Origin: Clostridium sp. Marseille-P2415
Lineage (GTDB): Bacteria > Bacillota > Clostridia > Lachnospirales > Lachnospiraceae
Assembly (NCBI RefSeq): GCF_900155545.1
Contig: NZ_LT732526.1
Coordinates: forward strand, 788,496-852,495
Length of the DNA: 64,000 nt
Direction: 5' to 3'
Shown here: piece after piece, positions 17,836 to 27,251 of the stretch
Layout: each line of letters starts with the position of its first letter
How positions within the stretch are numbered: the first letter of the stretch is position 1
Position numbers and translations under genes: made by a program
The notes under the pieces: model-generated
The model's input: only the letters and a program-made list of their open reading frames with translations
What the model was told of the DNA's origin: nothing
Database searches by the model: none

Positions 17836-18033
17836 CATAAAAGCTATGGGAATGTAATTCCTGAAATGTACGACACTCTTACCTTTTTTGAACCTACATT
17901 ATGACATAAGGGATTCCGATATTTTCAGGTGGATGTCAAGCCTCCGTTGCAGTGGAAGGCAGAAACCTGAGTGAGGTTGCCCACCTAGCAAAGCTAGGCG
18001 TCAATAAGTAAGAACCGGCATTTTGGGGTTACA
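17836..18033 (+). ncRNA. ssrS: 6S RNA
   Basis: About 195 nt, non-coding, with the rod-like 6S layout. The closing stem CCTGAAATGT (from 17860) pairs completely, with wobbles, with GCATTTTGGG (about 18018-18027), as in the E. coli closing stem GAGATGTTCG/CGGCATCTC. Inside are the unpaired CTCTTACC...GAACC strand and a long terminal arm (GGTGGATGTCAAGCC ... GGTTGCCCACCTAGC). 6S RNA mimics an open promoter and sequesters sigma-A RNA polymerase. Assigned by structure and resemblance to other Lachnospiraceae 6S RNAs from memory; a covariance-model search would confirm. Confidence 0.7.
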
Positions 18034-18039
18034 AAAGAA

Positions 18040-18068
18040 AAAAGCAGCGAGCAATCGCTGCTTTAACT
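18040..18068 (+). terminator. Terminator downstream of 6S RNA
   Basis: AAAGCAGCGA (18041-18050), GCAA loop, TCGCTGCTTT (18055-18064); only a short interrupted T-run. Confidence 0.65.
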
Positions 18069-18135
18069 TTATGTAAAAGTATGGTAGAGTATAGGATAGA
18101 CGGTGGACAATATCTTAATAACATAGGAGAATTTT

Positions 18136-19362
18136 ATGAAAGAAACAAAATTTCGGAATTATATCTGCTGGGGGGTCACAGCACTTACTGTCATAGTTTT
18201 GAGCATTACCTTTACCTTTTTCTTATCCAGGTTCCAGGCTGTAAAAGAAACGATGGATTTAGTTGCACAAATTCTGATGCCGGTCATTTACGGAGCTGTC
18301 CTTGCATATCTTTTACTGCCGGTTTATAACAGGTCCCGAAGCCTTACCGCCCGCTGGCTTTCTGCCGTATGGAAGAATGGGGGCGCAGTTAAGTCAACCT
18401 CCAGAGCCCTGGCCACTGTGGTAAGCCTTATCTTTTTGTTTGTGATCGTGGTCGGGCTTTTTTGGATGATCATTCCTCAGATCTATACCAGCATCATGGG
18501 GCTTCAGGAAACACTGGGCGGGAATCTCAACAATCTGGCTTTTTGGCTTCAAAATATGTTTGAAGATAACCCGTCTGTGGAGCGGGCGGTCATTCCCATG
18601 TACGATCAGCTGACAAGCCAGCTGCAGAACTGGCTGACCTCTGATCTGGTTCCCAACATGTCCACGCTGATCGGCGGCCTTTCCAGTGGATTGCTGAGCG
18701 TGGTTCTGGTTCTTAAGAATATTCTTATCGGCATTATAGTAATGGTATATCTCCTTAACATAAAGGAGACCCTTTCCGCACAGGGGAAGAAAATTATTTA
18801 CAGCTTGTTTCCTTTGAAAGCGGCAAATCAGGCCATTGAAGAGATTCGCTTTCTTCACCGGGTATTTGGCGGATTCATTACGGGCAAGCTTCTGGATTCG
18901 CTTATTATCGGAATCCTGTGCTTCGTTCTCCTGAATGCGATGAATATGCCATATGCCCTGTTAGTGAGTGTGATTGTGGGAGTTACCAATGTAATTCCGT
19001 TTTTCGGCCCATTTATTGGAGCTATCCCCAGCGCATTCCTGATTTTGTTAGTCAGTCCGATGAAGTGCCTGTATTTCCTGATATTTATTCTATTACTCCA
19101 GCAGTTTGACGGAAATATTCTTGGTCCGAAAATTTTGGGGCAGTCCACAGGGCTTCCCAGCTTTTGGGTGCTGTTTTCCATTTTGCTTTTTGGCGGATTG
19201 TTTGGCTTTGTGGGAATGATCATAGCGGTGCCGACCTTTGCAGTTATCTACAGTGTTATTTCAAGGCTGGTAAACCGTTCCCTGATGAAAAAGGAGCTTT
19301 CTATTGAAACGGCTGACTATTTAAATCTGGAACGGATTGATGAAAACAAAAAACATATATGA
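18136..19362 (+). CDS. AI-2E family transporter (YtvI/PerM-like permease)
   Basis: 408-residue integral membrane protein with about eight transmembrane segments; N-terminal pair at residues ~10-60, and a C-terminal group with GKLLDSLIIGILCFVLL and NVIPFFGPFIGAIPSA, the family signature. Family functions differ (autoinducer-2 export, Na+/H+ antiport, sporulation-associated YtvI in Bacillus); none can be chosen from sequence. ATG at 18136 with GGAG. The next gene follows 14 bp later, suggesting co-transcription with the SpoIID-like protein. Confidence 0.85.
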   Translation: MKETKFRNYICWGVTALTVIVLSITFTFFLSRFQAVKETMDLVAQILMPVIYGAVLAYLLLPVYNRSRSLTARWLSAVWKNGGAVKSTSRALATVVSLIFLFVIVVGLFWMIIPQIYTSIMGLQETLGGNLNNLAFWLQNMFEDNPSVERAVIPMYDQLTSQLQNWLTSDLVPNMSTLIGGLSSGLLSVVLVLKNILIGIIVMVYLLNIKETLSAQGKKIIYSLFPLKAANQAIEEIRFLHRVFGGFITGKLLDSLIIGILCFVLLNAMNMPYALLVSVIVGVTNVIPFFGPFIGAIPSAFLILLVSPMKCLYFLIFILLLQQFDGNILGPKILGQSTGLPSFWVLFSILLFGGLFGFVGMIIAVPTFAVIYSVISRLVNRSLMKKELSIETADYLNLERIDENKKHI

Positions 19363-19376
19363 GATAAGAGGAGCGC

Positions 19377-21653
19377 ATGAATAGAAAGACATTTATCGGA
19401 TTTGTTGTCGGTATTCCTCTTTTGGTTTTGATTCTCATTGTTATTATTCTGGTAAGCGAACCGGAACCGGAAGGAATATCAAGAGGCGGCGCATATAAGT
19501 CGGCCGCTCTCCTTCTTACTGACAGAGAAAGCTGTGAAAAAATGCTGACTGATCAGAAACAGGAGTATTTCCCGGAAAAAGAGCAGAATAAATGGTATGT
19601 GAAATACATGAATTATCTGTATGCGGGCGGGTATCTGGGTTTGAAAGAAATACCGGCGTCGGCTGAGACAGCGGAGGGGTTTTTAACTTATAAAGAAGCA
19701 GAAAACCTTGCAGAAGCTCTGGTTCCCGGGGCAGGAAAGAGCATTCATGTAGGAAAGAAAAAGCAGAATAAGCAGATTCCGGCTGACCAATGGTGGGATG
19801 TATATGAGGAACTGAGAGAAGCGCTGGATGGGGAAGGGCAGATCAAGGAGCTCGACGTTCTGCTCTACGGCACTCCCACCAATGTGAAAACCGCATCGGC
19901 CTGGACTGCTTATACCGGTGAGGGAAATTTCCAATTTGAAGGCATAAGCCTGGATTCTTACATAGACTGGGAATTAAAAATCCTGGTAAAGGGCAGTGAA
20001 ATCATTGCTCTAAAAGAAGCGGTTACGGACTCCGTGACCTATAAGAATGTTTGGCTGACTGCAGGGGAGGGTGAGACATTCCACGTATACTTAGGGTCGG
20101 TGGAACGGACTTTTCCGCTGGAAGCCTCTTTGGGGCAGCCGGAGGAGTTCGGCGGCAATCTGGCCGATATCAGTTTAAAGAGGGGAAGTCTTCAGAAGAT
20201 TACCATGAAGAAAAAGAAAATATCGGGTAAGGTTCTGGCGGTAAAGGAAGATTCCATTGAGATCGAGGGGTATGGCAGTCTGAAACTGGATAAGGACTTT
20301 AGGGTCTACCGGTTGTACGGCCAGTTTGAAGAGCGTGCCATAACGGATATTCTGGTCGGATACGATATCCAGGACTTTGTCGTGGCACACGGAAGGATAT
20401 GCGCGGCCTTATTAGTGAGAGAATTTGATGCAAAGAGCATTCGGGTCCTTTTAATGAATACTAATTTTCAATCGATTTTCCACCCCTCGGTAACGTTATC
20501 TGCCGAAAGCGGTCTGCTATTGTCCTATGGAGATGAGCAGGTTCAGGTTCCGCCCAAGGCCGAGGTGATCATAGATCCCTCTGACGAAAGGCTGAAGGCT
20601 GGACGGATTGTAGCGGCGCCATTGGAAAAAGGGGATTCTATATCCGTTGCTTCCATAAAAAGATCCAACGGTACACCGGCCTATGACGGGACGATTGAGA
20701 TACGAAAAGAATCCGATGGCCTGCTTTTGGTCAATGAGCTGTATCTGGAGGATTACTTAACAAAAGTAGTGCCAAGCGAAATGCCTGACAGCTACGAAAA
20801 AGAAGCCTTAAAAGCCCAGGCTGTCTGTGCAAGGACTTATGCTTACCGTCAGATTCAGAGTAATACCTACAGTAAATACGGGGCCCATGTGGATGACAGC
20901 ACCAGGTTTCAGGTTTATAACAATCTGGAGGCCGCGGCGAAGACGGAAGAAGCCGTTCGGGAAACCTATGGAAAGCTGCTGTTTTACAATGAAAAGCCAA
21001 TTGAAGCCTTTTATTTTTCAACTTCCTGCGGGCATACCACTGATGGCAGCATTTGGGGAAGCGACCCGGCCCAGTATCCTTATCTGGATGGGTGTCTGCT
21101 TCAGGGCGACAGAGGGGTCTTGAACCTGTCTACCAATTCGGATTTTGAAGAATTCATAAAGAATAAGAATTATCCCTCTTATGATTCGTCTTTCCCCATG
21201 TACCGGTGGGAAACCACGGTGACCAACCGCCAGCTGGAGGAGGAGATCACCGAAGTTGGTTCTATCTTGAATATTACGGTAACGGAACGCGGCGTAGGAG
21301 GAATCGTAAAAAAACTGAGGATCGAGGGTTCCGATGGAATTATGACGATCAATGGCGAAGGACAGGTGAGGGCCAAACTGGGAAATAAATATATGACGTT
21401 AACAAAACAGGATGGTACTCTGATGAAGGACTTTGACTCTCTTCCCAGCGCTTATATTGCGATTGAAAACCAGGGCGTTAATGACAGCAACATAACAACC
21501 TTTCACATCTATGGGGGAGGCTTTGGACATGGAGTTGGCATGAGCCAGAACGGAGCCCAGGCCATGGCAAAGGAAGGGAAGAGTTACGAGGATATCCTGA
21601 AATTTTTCTATCATGGGGCCGAGGTGCACGAAGCCGAACACAGCGAGGAATGA
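19377..21653 (+). CDS. SpoIID/LytB-domain protein, membrane anchored
   Basis: 758 residues. A signal anchor at ~5-28 (FIGFVVGIPLLVLILIVIIL), a large unique extracellular region to ~440, then a SpoIID domain: LYLEDYLTKVVPSEMPDSYE, LKAQAVCARTYAYRQI, STSCGHTTDGSIWGS, and the C-terminal GGGFGHGVGMSQNGAQAMA. SpoIID is a lytic transglycosylase needed for peptidoglycan remodelling in engulfment; the catalytic Glu is that in PSEMP. At more than twice SpoIID's usual length, this is one of the long LytB/SpoIID paralogues, so it may be a vegetative or sporulation wall enzyme. Confidence 0.85.
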   Translation: MNRKTFIGFVVGIPLLVLILIVIILVSEPEPEGISRGGAYKSAALLLTDRESCEKMLTDQKQEYFPEKEQNKWYVKYMNYLYAGGYLGLKEIPASAETAEGFLTYKEAENLAEALVPGAGKSIHVGKKKQNKQIPADQWWDVYEELREALDGEGQIKELDVLLYGTPTNVKTASAWTAYTGEGNFQFEGISLDSYIDWELKILVKGSEIIALKEAVTDSVTYKNVWLTAGEGETFHVYLGSVERTFPLEASLGQPEEFGGNLADISLKRGSLQKITMKKKKISGKVLAVKEDSIEIEGYGSLKLDKDFRVYRLYGQFEERAITDILVGYDIQDFVVAHGRICAALLVREFDAKSIRVLLMNTNFQSIFHPSVTLSAESGLLLSYGDEQVQVPPKAEVIIDPSDERLKAGRIVAAPLEKGDSISVASIKRSNGTPAYDGTIEIRKESDGLLLVNELYLEDYLTKVVPSEMPDSYEKEALKAQAVCARTYAYRQIQSNTYSKYGAHVDDSTRFQVYNNLEAAAKTEEAVRETYGKLLFYNEKPIEAFYFSTSCGHTTDGSIWGSDPAQYPYLDGCLLQGDRGVLNLSTNSDFEEFIKNKNYPSYDSSFPMYRWETTVTNRQLEEEITEVGSILNITVTERGVGGIVKKLRIEGSDGIMTINGEGQVRAKLGNKYMTLTKQDGTLMKDFDSLPSAYIAIENQGVNDSNITTFHIYGGGFGHGVGMSQNGAQAMAKEGKSYEDILKFFYHGAEVHEAEHSEE

Positions 21654-21700
21654 GAACGGGGGCTTTTGCGTAGGATGGTAGAAAAACACAGGAATATCAT

Positions 21701-23404
21701 ATGCAAGATCAAAAACTGGAGAACCTGCTCAATCTTGCCCTCAGCACGCCCCCTGAAGAGCGGGAAAAATCAATAAATTTAAACGTGGGCTTTAATCCTG
21801 ATGAGGAATCCTGGGATGTGATCGTGAAACATTCCGGAGACATAAGCGGACTTTCCCAGGTGGGAATCCGGGTGGAGCAGATGGTAAACGAGTACGCCAT
21901 TCTGAGGGTCCCGGAATCGTATATTGATACGTTAAGCAGTTTGCCGCAAATTGAATTTGTAGAAAAACCAAAGAGGCTGTTTTTTGCCATTAATCAGGCA
22001 AAGTCGGCCTCTTGTGTCAATCTGGTCCAGCAGGGAGCCAGCATCCTGACCGGCAGAGGGGTTTTAGTGGCCATTATTGATTCCGGAATTGACTATTATC
22101 ATGATGATTTCCGCAATGCGGACGGAACTACAAGGATTTTGGCGCTGTGGGACCAGACTCTGGACCGGGTGTTTACAAAAGAAGAGATCGATGAAGCTTT
22201 AAGGACCGGAAGCAGAGCGGAGGCAAGGGCTCTGGTTCCTACCGAGGATGTCAGCGGACATGGTACGGCGGTTGCTTCTATAGCAGCCGGGAACGGCAGG
22301 GAAAACAGGGGGCAATACAGGGGAGTCGCATTCGAAAGTCCGCTTATAGTGGTAAAGCTTGGAATTCCTCAGGAAGCAGGATTTCCCAGAACTACGGAGC
22401 TTATGCGTGCGGTTAATTTTGCAGTACAGGAAGCAGTGGACCTGCAAATGCCGGTTGCCATCAATTTGAGCTTTGGAAATACCTATGGTTCTCACGATGG
22501 AACCAGTCTTTTAGAGACATTTCTTGATGATATTTCTAATTATGGAAAGAGCGTGATCGTGGTAGGAACGGGCAATGAAGGCGTGGGAGGCGGCCATAAT
22601 TCGGGAACCTTAAGCATGTCAAATCCACAGGAAATTGAGCTCAGCGTAGGGGGGTATCAGACCGGTTTCAGTGTCCAGCTTTGGAAGTCCTACGCAGATT
22701 TATTTGACATCAGCATCATTACACCGCCCGGTGAAGTAATCGGACCCATAAGCAGCAGGCTGGGGCCCCAGACCATAACATACAGAAATACCCGGATCCT
22801 GCTTTACTACGGAAAGCCGGGACCCTACAGCGTAGCCCAGGAGATTTATATGGATTTTCTTCCGGCCGATACTTATGTGGATAGCGGAGTCTGGAGGTTC
22901 CGCCTCACTCCTAGGCAGATTGTGGAGGGAAATTATGATTTTTGGCTTCCGTCATCGGTGGTACTGAACCAGTCGACCCGGTTTTTAAGGCCTACGCCGG
23001 AGACCACCCTGACCATACCTTCTACGGCAAACAAGGTAATATCAGTTGGAGCTTATGATGATACCTATCAGTCCTATGCGGATTTTTCCGGGAGAGGATT
23101 TACAAGAAGAACCAATCTGGTAAAGCCGGATCTGGCAGCCCCTGGTGTGGGGATCATCGCAGCAAGGGCAGGAGGCGGCTATGAATCGGTCACAGGCACT
23201 TCTTTTGCGACCCCGCTTGTTACCGGGAGCGCCGCTCTTTTAATGCAATGGGGAATTGTGGACGGAAGAGATCCGTTCCTGTTCGGGGAAAAGGTAAAAG
23301 CCTATCTGATCCGGGGAGCAAGGCATCTTCCGGGGATCACCCAGTATCCAAATCCGGAACTCGGGTACGGTGCGCTGTGTGTAAGCGACAGTCTTCCTGT
23401 ATAG
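21701..23404 (+). CDS. Subtilisin-like (S8) serine protease, Csp germination-protease type
   Basis: 567 residues without a signal peptide. Full catalytic triad: Asp127 in AIIDSGID, His187 in SGHGTAVASIAAGN, Ser501 in GTSFATPLVTG. An N-terminal ~95-residue region resembles the subtilase prodomain, and a long insertion (about 300-430) interrupts the catalytic domain, as in clostridial CspA/B/C. In clostridia CspB cleaves pro-SleC to start cortex hydrolysis at germination, and CspC is a germinant-sensing pseudoprotease; since the triad here is intact, a CspB-like active protease is inferred. It directly follows the SpoIID-like gene. The RBS is weak. Confidence 0.8.
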   Translation: MQDQKLENLLNLALSTPPEEREKSINLNVGFNPDEESWDVIVKHSGDISGLSQVGIRVEQMVNEYAILRVPESYIDTLSSLPQIEFVEKPKRLFFAINQAKSASCVNLVQQGASILTGRGVLVAIIDSGIDYYHDDFRNADGTTRILALWDQTLDRVFTKEEIDEALRTGSRAEARALVPTEDVSGHGTAVASIAAGNGRENRGQYRGVAFESPLIVVKLGIPQEAGFPRTTELMRAVNFAVQEAVDLQMPVAINLSFGNTYGSHDGTSLLETFLDDISNYGKSVIVVGTGNEGVGGGHNSGTLSMSNPQEIELSVGGYQTGFSVQLWKSYADLFDISIITPPGEVIGPISSRLGPQTITYRNTRILLYYGKPGPYSVAQEIYMDFLPADTYVDSGVWRFRLTPRQIVEGNYDFWLPSSVVLNQSTRFLRPTPETTLTIPSTANKVISVGAYDDTYQSYADFSGRGFTRRTNLVKPDLAAPGVGIIAARAGGGYESVTGTSFATPLVTGSAALLMQWGIVDGRDPFLFGEKVKAYLIRGARHLPGITQYPNPELGYGALCVSDSLPV

Positions 23405-23418
23405 CAGCGGAAAAGCCA

Positions 23419-23447
23419 TTGGAAATTTGACCAAAATGATTTATAAT
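23419..23447 (+). promoter_or_regulatory. Promoter for the AraC-family gene
   Basis: TTGGAA (23419-23424), 17-bp spacer, TATAAT (23442-23447), 29 bp before the start codon. Confidence 0.65.
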
Positions 23448-23475
23448 GGAATCAGTACTTTTCAGGAGGTATGAA

Positions 23476-24306
23476 ATGGACATCAGGCATGAACTGGTCA
23501 TTCCCAATGACGACCTGCCTTTTCGTATGTTTATATTTGAAGGCAGGGAAGGTAATTATAAGGTTACGAAGCACTGGCATCATTCGGTTGAGATATTTCT
23601 GGTTCAGGAGGGTGTGATTGATTTTTATATCAATAACAGCCACTTATCCCTTGCCAGGCAGGATTTTGTGCTGGTAAATTCCAATGAAGTCCATTCCATT
23701 GAATGCCCTGATCCCAATATCACCATAGTCCTCCAGATCCCTGGAGAAACCTTTGATGATTATATGGGAGAAGAAGGCTATGTGAATTTTGAAAAAAAAG
23801 ATGAGGTGCAGAATAAACGGCTGACGGATCTGGTGACCTCCATGTTTTCTGTTTACGAGAAACAGGAATATGGCTATAGTCTGATGGTAAAAAGCCGGTT
23901 TTATGAACTTTTATATCTTTTGGTCACGGAATTTAAGACAGGAACCATGGATAAGGAGGTCCTTCGCCAGAAAAAGCAGCTTGATAAGCTCTCCGGAGTC
24001 ACTCAGTATATGAGGGAAAATTATGACCAGGAACTGAAGCTTGACGAGGTCGCCGGCCGCTTTGGCTTCAGTCCCACCTATTTATCCAGGATTTTCCAGA
24101 AGTATGCGCAGGTCAATTACCGTACGTATCTGATTGACCTGCGTGTTAAGTATGCGGTCCGGGAGCTGATCAGTACCGGTCATGAAATAGGAGAGATAGC
24201 CATGAACCACGGATTTCCGGACAGCAGGGCTTTTTCCAAAGCCTTTAAAAAGCGGTACGGCTGTCTCCCCAGCGAGTACCGGAAAAATTTGGGTGCAGGT
24301 CCGTGA
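23476..24306 (+). CDS. AraC-family transcriptional regulator with cupin domain
   Basis: 276 residues: an N-terminal AraC-type cupin sensing domain (KHWHHSVEIFLVQEG) and a C-terminal double helix-turn-helix (ELKLDEVAGRFGFSPTYLSR, then IGEIAMNHGFPDSRAFSKAF). Probably a sugar- or small-molecule-responsive activator; no obvious target operon is adjacent, so its regulon is unknown. ATG 23476 is set by AGGAGG at 23464-23469; a frame from 23446 would begin inside the promoter's -10. Confidence 0.88.
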   Translation: MDIRHELVIPNDDLPFRMFIFEGREGNYKVTKHWHHSVEIFLVQEGVIDFYINNSHLSLARQDFVLVNSNEVHSIECPDPNITIVLQIPGETFDDYMGEEGYVNFEKKDEVQNKRLTDLVTSMFSVYEKQEYGYSLMVKSRFYELLYLLVTEFKTGTMDKEVLRQKKQLDKLSGVTQYMRENYDQELKLDEVAGRFGFSPTYLSRIFQKYAQVNYRTYLIDLRVKYAVRELISTGHEIGEIAMNHGFPDSRAFSKAFKKRYGCLPSEYRKNLGAGP

Positions 24307-24395
24307 CAGGTATTGCAAATATTTTAATATAGGGTATTATAATTACTGAAAATATGATATAATGTACCATAACTTTGTGCGAAGGATGTGATTGT

Positions 24396-25406
24396 ATGAA
24401 TATCAGGGAATCCACGGAACAATGGGAGGAAGCATATTTGAGTCCTCATGCAGCCTTTAGCAGGGACAGCAGGGGAAGAGAGCGGGAAGAAGATCCTTGT
24501 GATATCCGGACTGCCTATCAGAGGGACCGGGACCGGATTATTCACTGTAAGGCGTTTCGAAGGCTGAAACATAAAACACAGGTCTTTCTGGCCCCGGAAG
24601 GGGATCATTACAGGACCAGACTGACCCACACCCTGGAGGTGTCTCAGATTGCCAGAACCATAGCCAAGTCTCTGCGTATGAATGAGGATCTGACTGAGGC
24701 CATTGCGCTGGGCCATGACCTGGGCCATACACCCTTCGGCCATTCGGGGGAAGCGGTTTTAAATAAAATCTGTTCCGAAGGATTCGCCCATTACAGGCAG
24801 AGCGTCCGGGTGGTGGAGGTTCTGGAAAAGGACGGCATGGGTTTAAATCTTACATGGGAGGTCCGGGATGGAATCTTAAATCACCGTACCAGCGGCCATC
24901 CTTCCACCCTGGAAGGCAGTATCGTCCGTCTGTCGGATAAGATCGCCTATATCAATCATGACATTGACGATGCCATCAGGGCCAGGATGTTTGTGGAGGA
25001 GGATTTACCCGGGTGTTATACGGATATTCTGGGACACAGTGTCCGGGAACGGCTCAATAACCTGATCCATGATATCATCCGCAATAGCTATGGGAAACAG
25101 GACATCATCATGTCGCCTGATATGGAGGAAGCCATGCAGGGACTGCGCACCTGGATGTTTGATCATGTATACAAAAGCGATATTCCAAAAGCAGAGGAAG
25201 GAAAAGCACAGCATCTGATCGTTATGCTGTTTCACTATTATATGGATCAGCCGGACAGGCTTCCGGATGAATACCGGTCCCTGATGAAGGAACGGAAGGA
25301 AAGCAAGGAACGGGCAGTCTGCGATTACATTGCAGGAATGAGCGACAGCTATGCCATTGATAAATTTGAACAGCTTTTTGTTCCCAAAGCGTGGAAAGCA
25401 ATTTAA
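24396..25406 (+). CDS. dgt: dGTPase-like deoxynucleotide triphosphohydrolase
   Basis: 336-residue HD-domain enzyme that hydrolyses dNTPs to deoxynucleoside and triphosphate. Seen: RTAYQRDRDRIIHCKAFRRL, KHKTQVF, TRLTHTLEVSQIARTIA (metal His), LGHDLGHTPFGHSGE (HD pair) and DKIAYINHDIDDA. ATG at 24396 with GAAGGA. It lies 33 bp before dnaG and is probably the first gene of the macromolecular synthesis operon; candidate -10 elements (TATAAT at 24338 and 24358) lie upstream without clear -35 boxes. Confidence 0.92.
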   Translation: MNIRESTEQWEEAYLSPHAAFSRDSRGREREEDPCDIRTAYQRDRDRIIHCKAFRRLKHKTQVFLAPEGDHYRTRLTHTLEVSQIARTIAKSLRMNEDLTEAIALGHDLGHTPFGHSGEAVLNKICSEGFAHYRQSVRVVEVLEKDGMGLNLTWEVRDGILNHRTSGHPSTLEGSIVRLSDKIAYINHDIDDAIRARMFVEEDLPGCYTDILGHSVRERLNNLIHDIIRNSYGKQDIIMSPDMEEAMQGLRTWMFDHVYKSDIPKAEEGKAQHLIVMLFHYYMDQPDRLPDEYRSLMKERKESKERAVCDYIAGMSDSYAIDKFEQLFVPKAWKAI

Positions 25407-25439
25407 TAAATAATTTGGAGGAAGGAGGGGGAAAGCTCC

Positions 25440-27212
25440 ATGCGTTATTCGGAAGAAGTAATTGAAGAGGTCCGGATGAAGAATGATATCGTGGATGTGA
25501 TTTCGGGATACTTAAAGCTGCAGAAAAAGGGAAGCAATTACTTTGGCCTGTGCCCTTTTCACAATGAAAAGTCACCTTCTTTTTCCGTATCCCCTGCCAA
25601 ACAGATGTATTACTGCTTTGGCTGCGGCGTGGGCGGCAACGTGATAACGTTTGTTATGGAATATGAAAACTATTCCTTCTCCGAGGCGTTAAAGGTTCTG
25701 GCTGACCGGTCGGGCGTGAAGCTTCCTGCGGCAGAATACAGCAAAGAGGCCAGGGAGCAGGAAGATCTTAGGTCCGCTCTTTTGGAGATCAATAAGCTGG
25801 CGGCCGGTTATTTTTACTATCAGCTTAAAAATGCCCAGGGAGAGGCCGGCTACCGTTATTTAAGGGACAGACAGTTAAGCGATGAGACCATAGTCCGTTT
25901 CGGGCTGGGATATTCCAATAAGACCAGCGATGACCTTTACCGGTACTTAAGGGGCAAGGGATATGATGATGGTATCTTAAAGCATACCGGGCTTGTGACC
26001 ATTGAGGAGAGGGGCGCCCATGACAAGTTCTGGAACCGGGTCATGTTTCCCATTATGGATGTGAACAACCGGGTCATTGGCTTTGGGGGCCGGGTCATGG
26101 GGGCCGGGGAACCCAAATATTTAAATTCACCGGAGACAAAGCTTTTTGATAAAAGCAGGAACCTATATGGCCTTAATTACGCCAGGCTGTCCCGGGAAAA
26201 GTACATATTGATTTGTGAGGGCTATATGGATGTGATCGCAATGCATCAGGCCGGATTCACCAATGCGGTGGCTTCCCTGGGCACGGCATTTACGACCCAG
26301 CATGCCCAGCTTTTAAAGCGGTATACGGATAAAGTGGTTCTCACCTATGACAGCGACGGCGCGGGTGTTAAGGCTGCACTCCGTGCCATTCCCATTTTGA
26401 AAGAAGTGGGCATGTCCATACGGGTGCTGAATATGCAGCCTTATAAAGATCCGGATGAATTCATAAAAAACCTTGGAGCAGAAGCGTTCCGGCAGCGGAT
26501 CGAAGAGGCCCGTAACAGCTTTTTGTTTGAAATCGATGTACTGAAAAAGGGCTTTAAGATGGATGACCCGGAGCAGAAAACAGAATTTTACAACCAGGTG
26601 GCAAGAAAGCTTCTGGAATTTCCAGAGGCTTTGGAACGGGATAATTATCTGGAGGCGGTATCCCGGGAATATTTCATCAACTATGAAGACTTAAAGCGTC
26701 TGGTCAATCGTCTGGGCGCTTCTCTGGGGCCTGTCCTCTCTGCATCCCGGGGAGAAGAAGAGGGGAGCATAAAAGGCCAGCGGAAAAAGGAAAAGGAAGA
26801 CGGCGTGAAACAGTCTCAGAGACTGCTTCTTACCTGGCTGATTGAGAACCCCATACTGTTTGATAAAATTGAAGGAGTGGTCACTCCGGATGATTTTATA
26901 GAAGAGCTGTATCAAAAGGTGGCACGGATGGTTTTTGACGGACACGCTGCCGGAACGTTGAATCCGGCCGAGATTTTAAATCATTTTATTAATGATGAAG
27001 ATCAATACCGGGCAGTCGCAGGTCTTTTTCATGCGAGCTTAAAAGAGTCCCTAGATAATGAAGAACAGAAAAAGGCGTTTTCGGAAACGATTTTGAAGGT
27101 GAAAAAAAACAGTCTGGATTATGCCAGCCGTCATGCAGCAGGGATAGAAGAACTGCAAAGAATTATAAAGGAACAGGCTGCGCTAAAGGATTTGCATATT
27201 TCGCTGGATTAG
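25440..27212 (+). CDS. dnaG: DNA primase
   Basis: 590 residues. Makes RNA primers at the replication fork. Seen in order: N-terminal zinc-binding domain (CPFHNEKSPSFSVS ... YYCFGCGVGGN), the RNA polymerase/TOPRIM core (LICEGYMDVIAMHQAGF, VVLTYDSDGAGVKAA), and a C-terminal helicase-interacting domain (LLTWLIENPILFDKIEG on). ATG at 25440 preceded by an exceptionally strong GGAGGAAGGAGGGGG. Followed by the sigma-A gene, the classic dnaG-rpoD pairing. Confidence 0.96.
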   Translation: MRYSEEVIEEVRMKNDIVDVISGYLKLQKKGSNYFGLCPFHNEKSPSFSVSPAKQMYYCFGCGVGGNVITFVMEYENYSFSEALKVLADRSGVKLPAAEYSKEAREQEDLRSALLEINKLAAGYFYYQLKNAQGEAGYRYLRDRQLSDETIVRFGLGYSNKTSDDLYRYLRGKGYDDGILKHTGLVTIEERGAHDKFWNRVMFPIMDVNNRVIGFGGRVMGAGEPKYLNSPETKLFDKSRNLYGLNYARLSREKYILICEGYMDVIAMHQAGFTNAVASLGTAFTTQHAQLLKRYTDKVVLTYDSDGAGVKAALRAIPILKEVGMSIRVLNMQPYKDPDEFIKNLGAEAFRQRIEEARNSFLFEIDVLKKGFKMDDPEQKTEFYNQVARKLLEFPEALERDNYLEAVSREYFINYEDLKRLVNRLGASLGPVLSASRGEEEGSIKGQRKKEKEDGVKQSQRLLLTWLIENPILFDKIEGVVTPDDFIEELYQKVARMVFDGHAAGTLNPAEILNHFINDEDQYRAVAGLFHASLKESLDNEEQKKAFSETILKVKKNSLDYASRHAAGIEELQRIIKEQAALKDLHISLD

Positions 27213-27251
27213 GGTGTACACTATAGGCAGGCTGTGGAAGGATGGAAGAAC

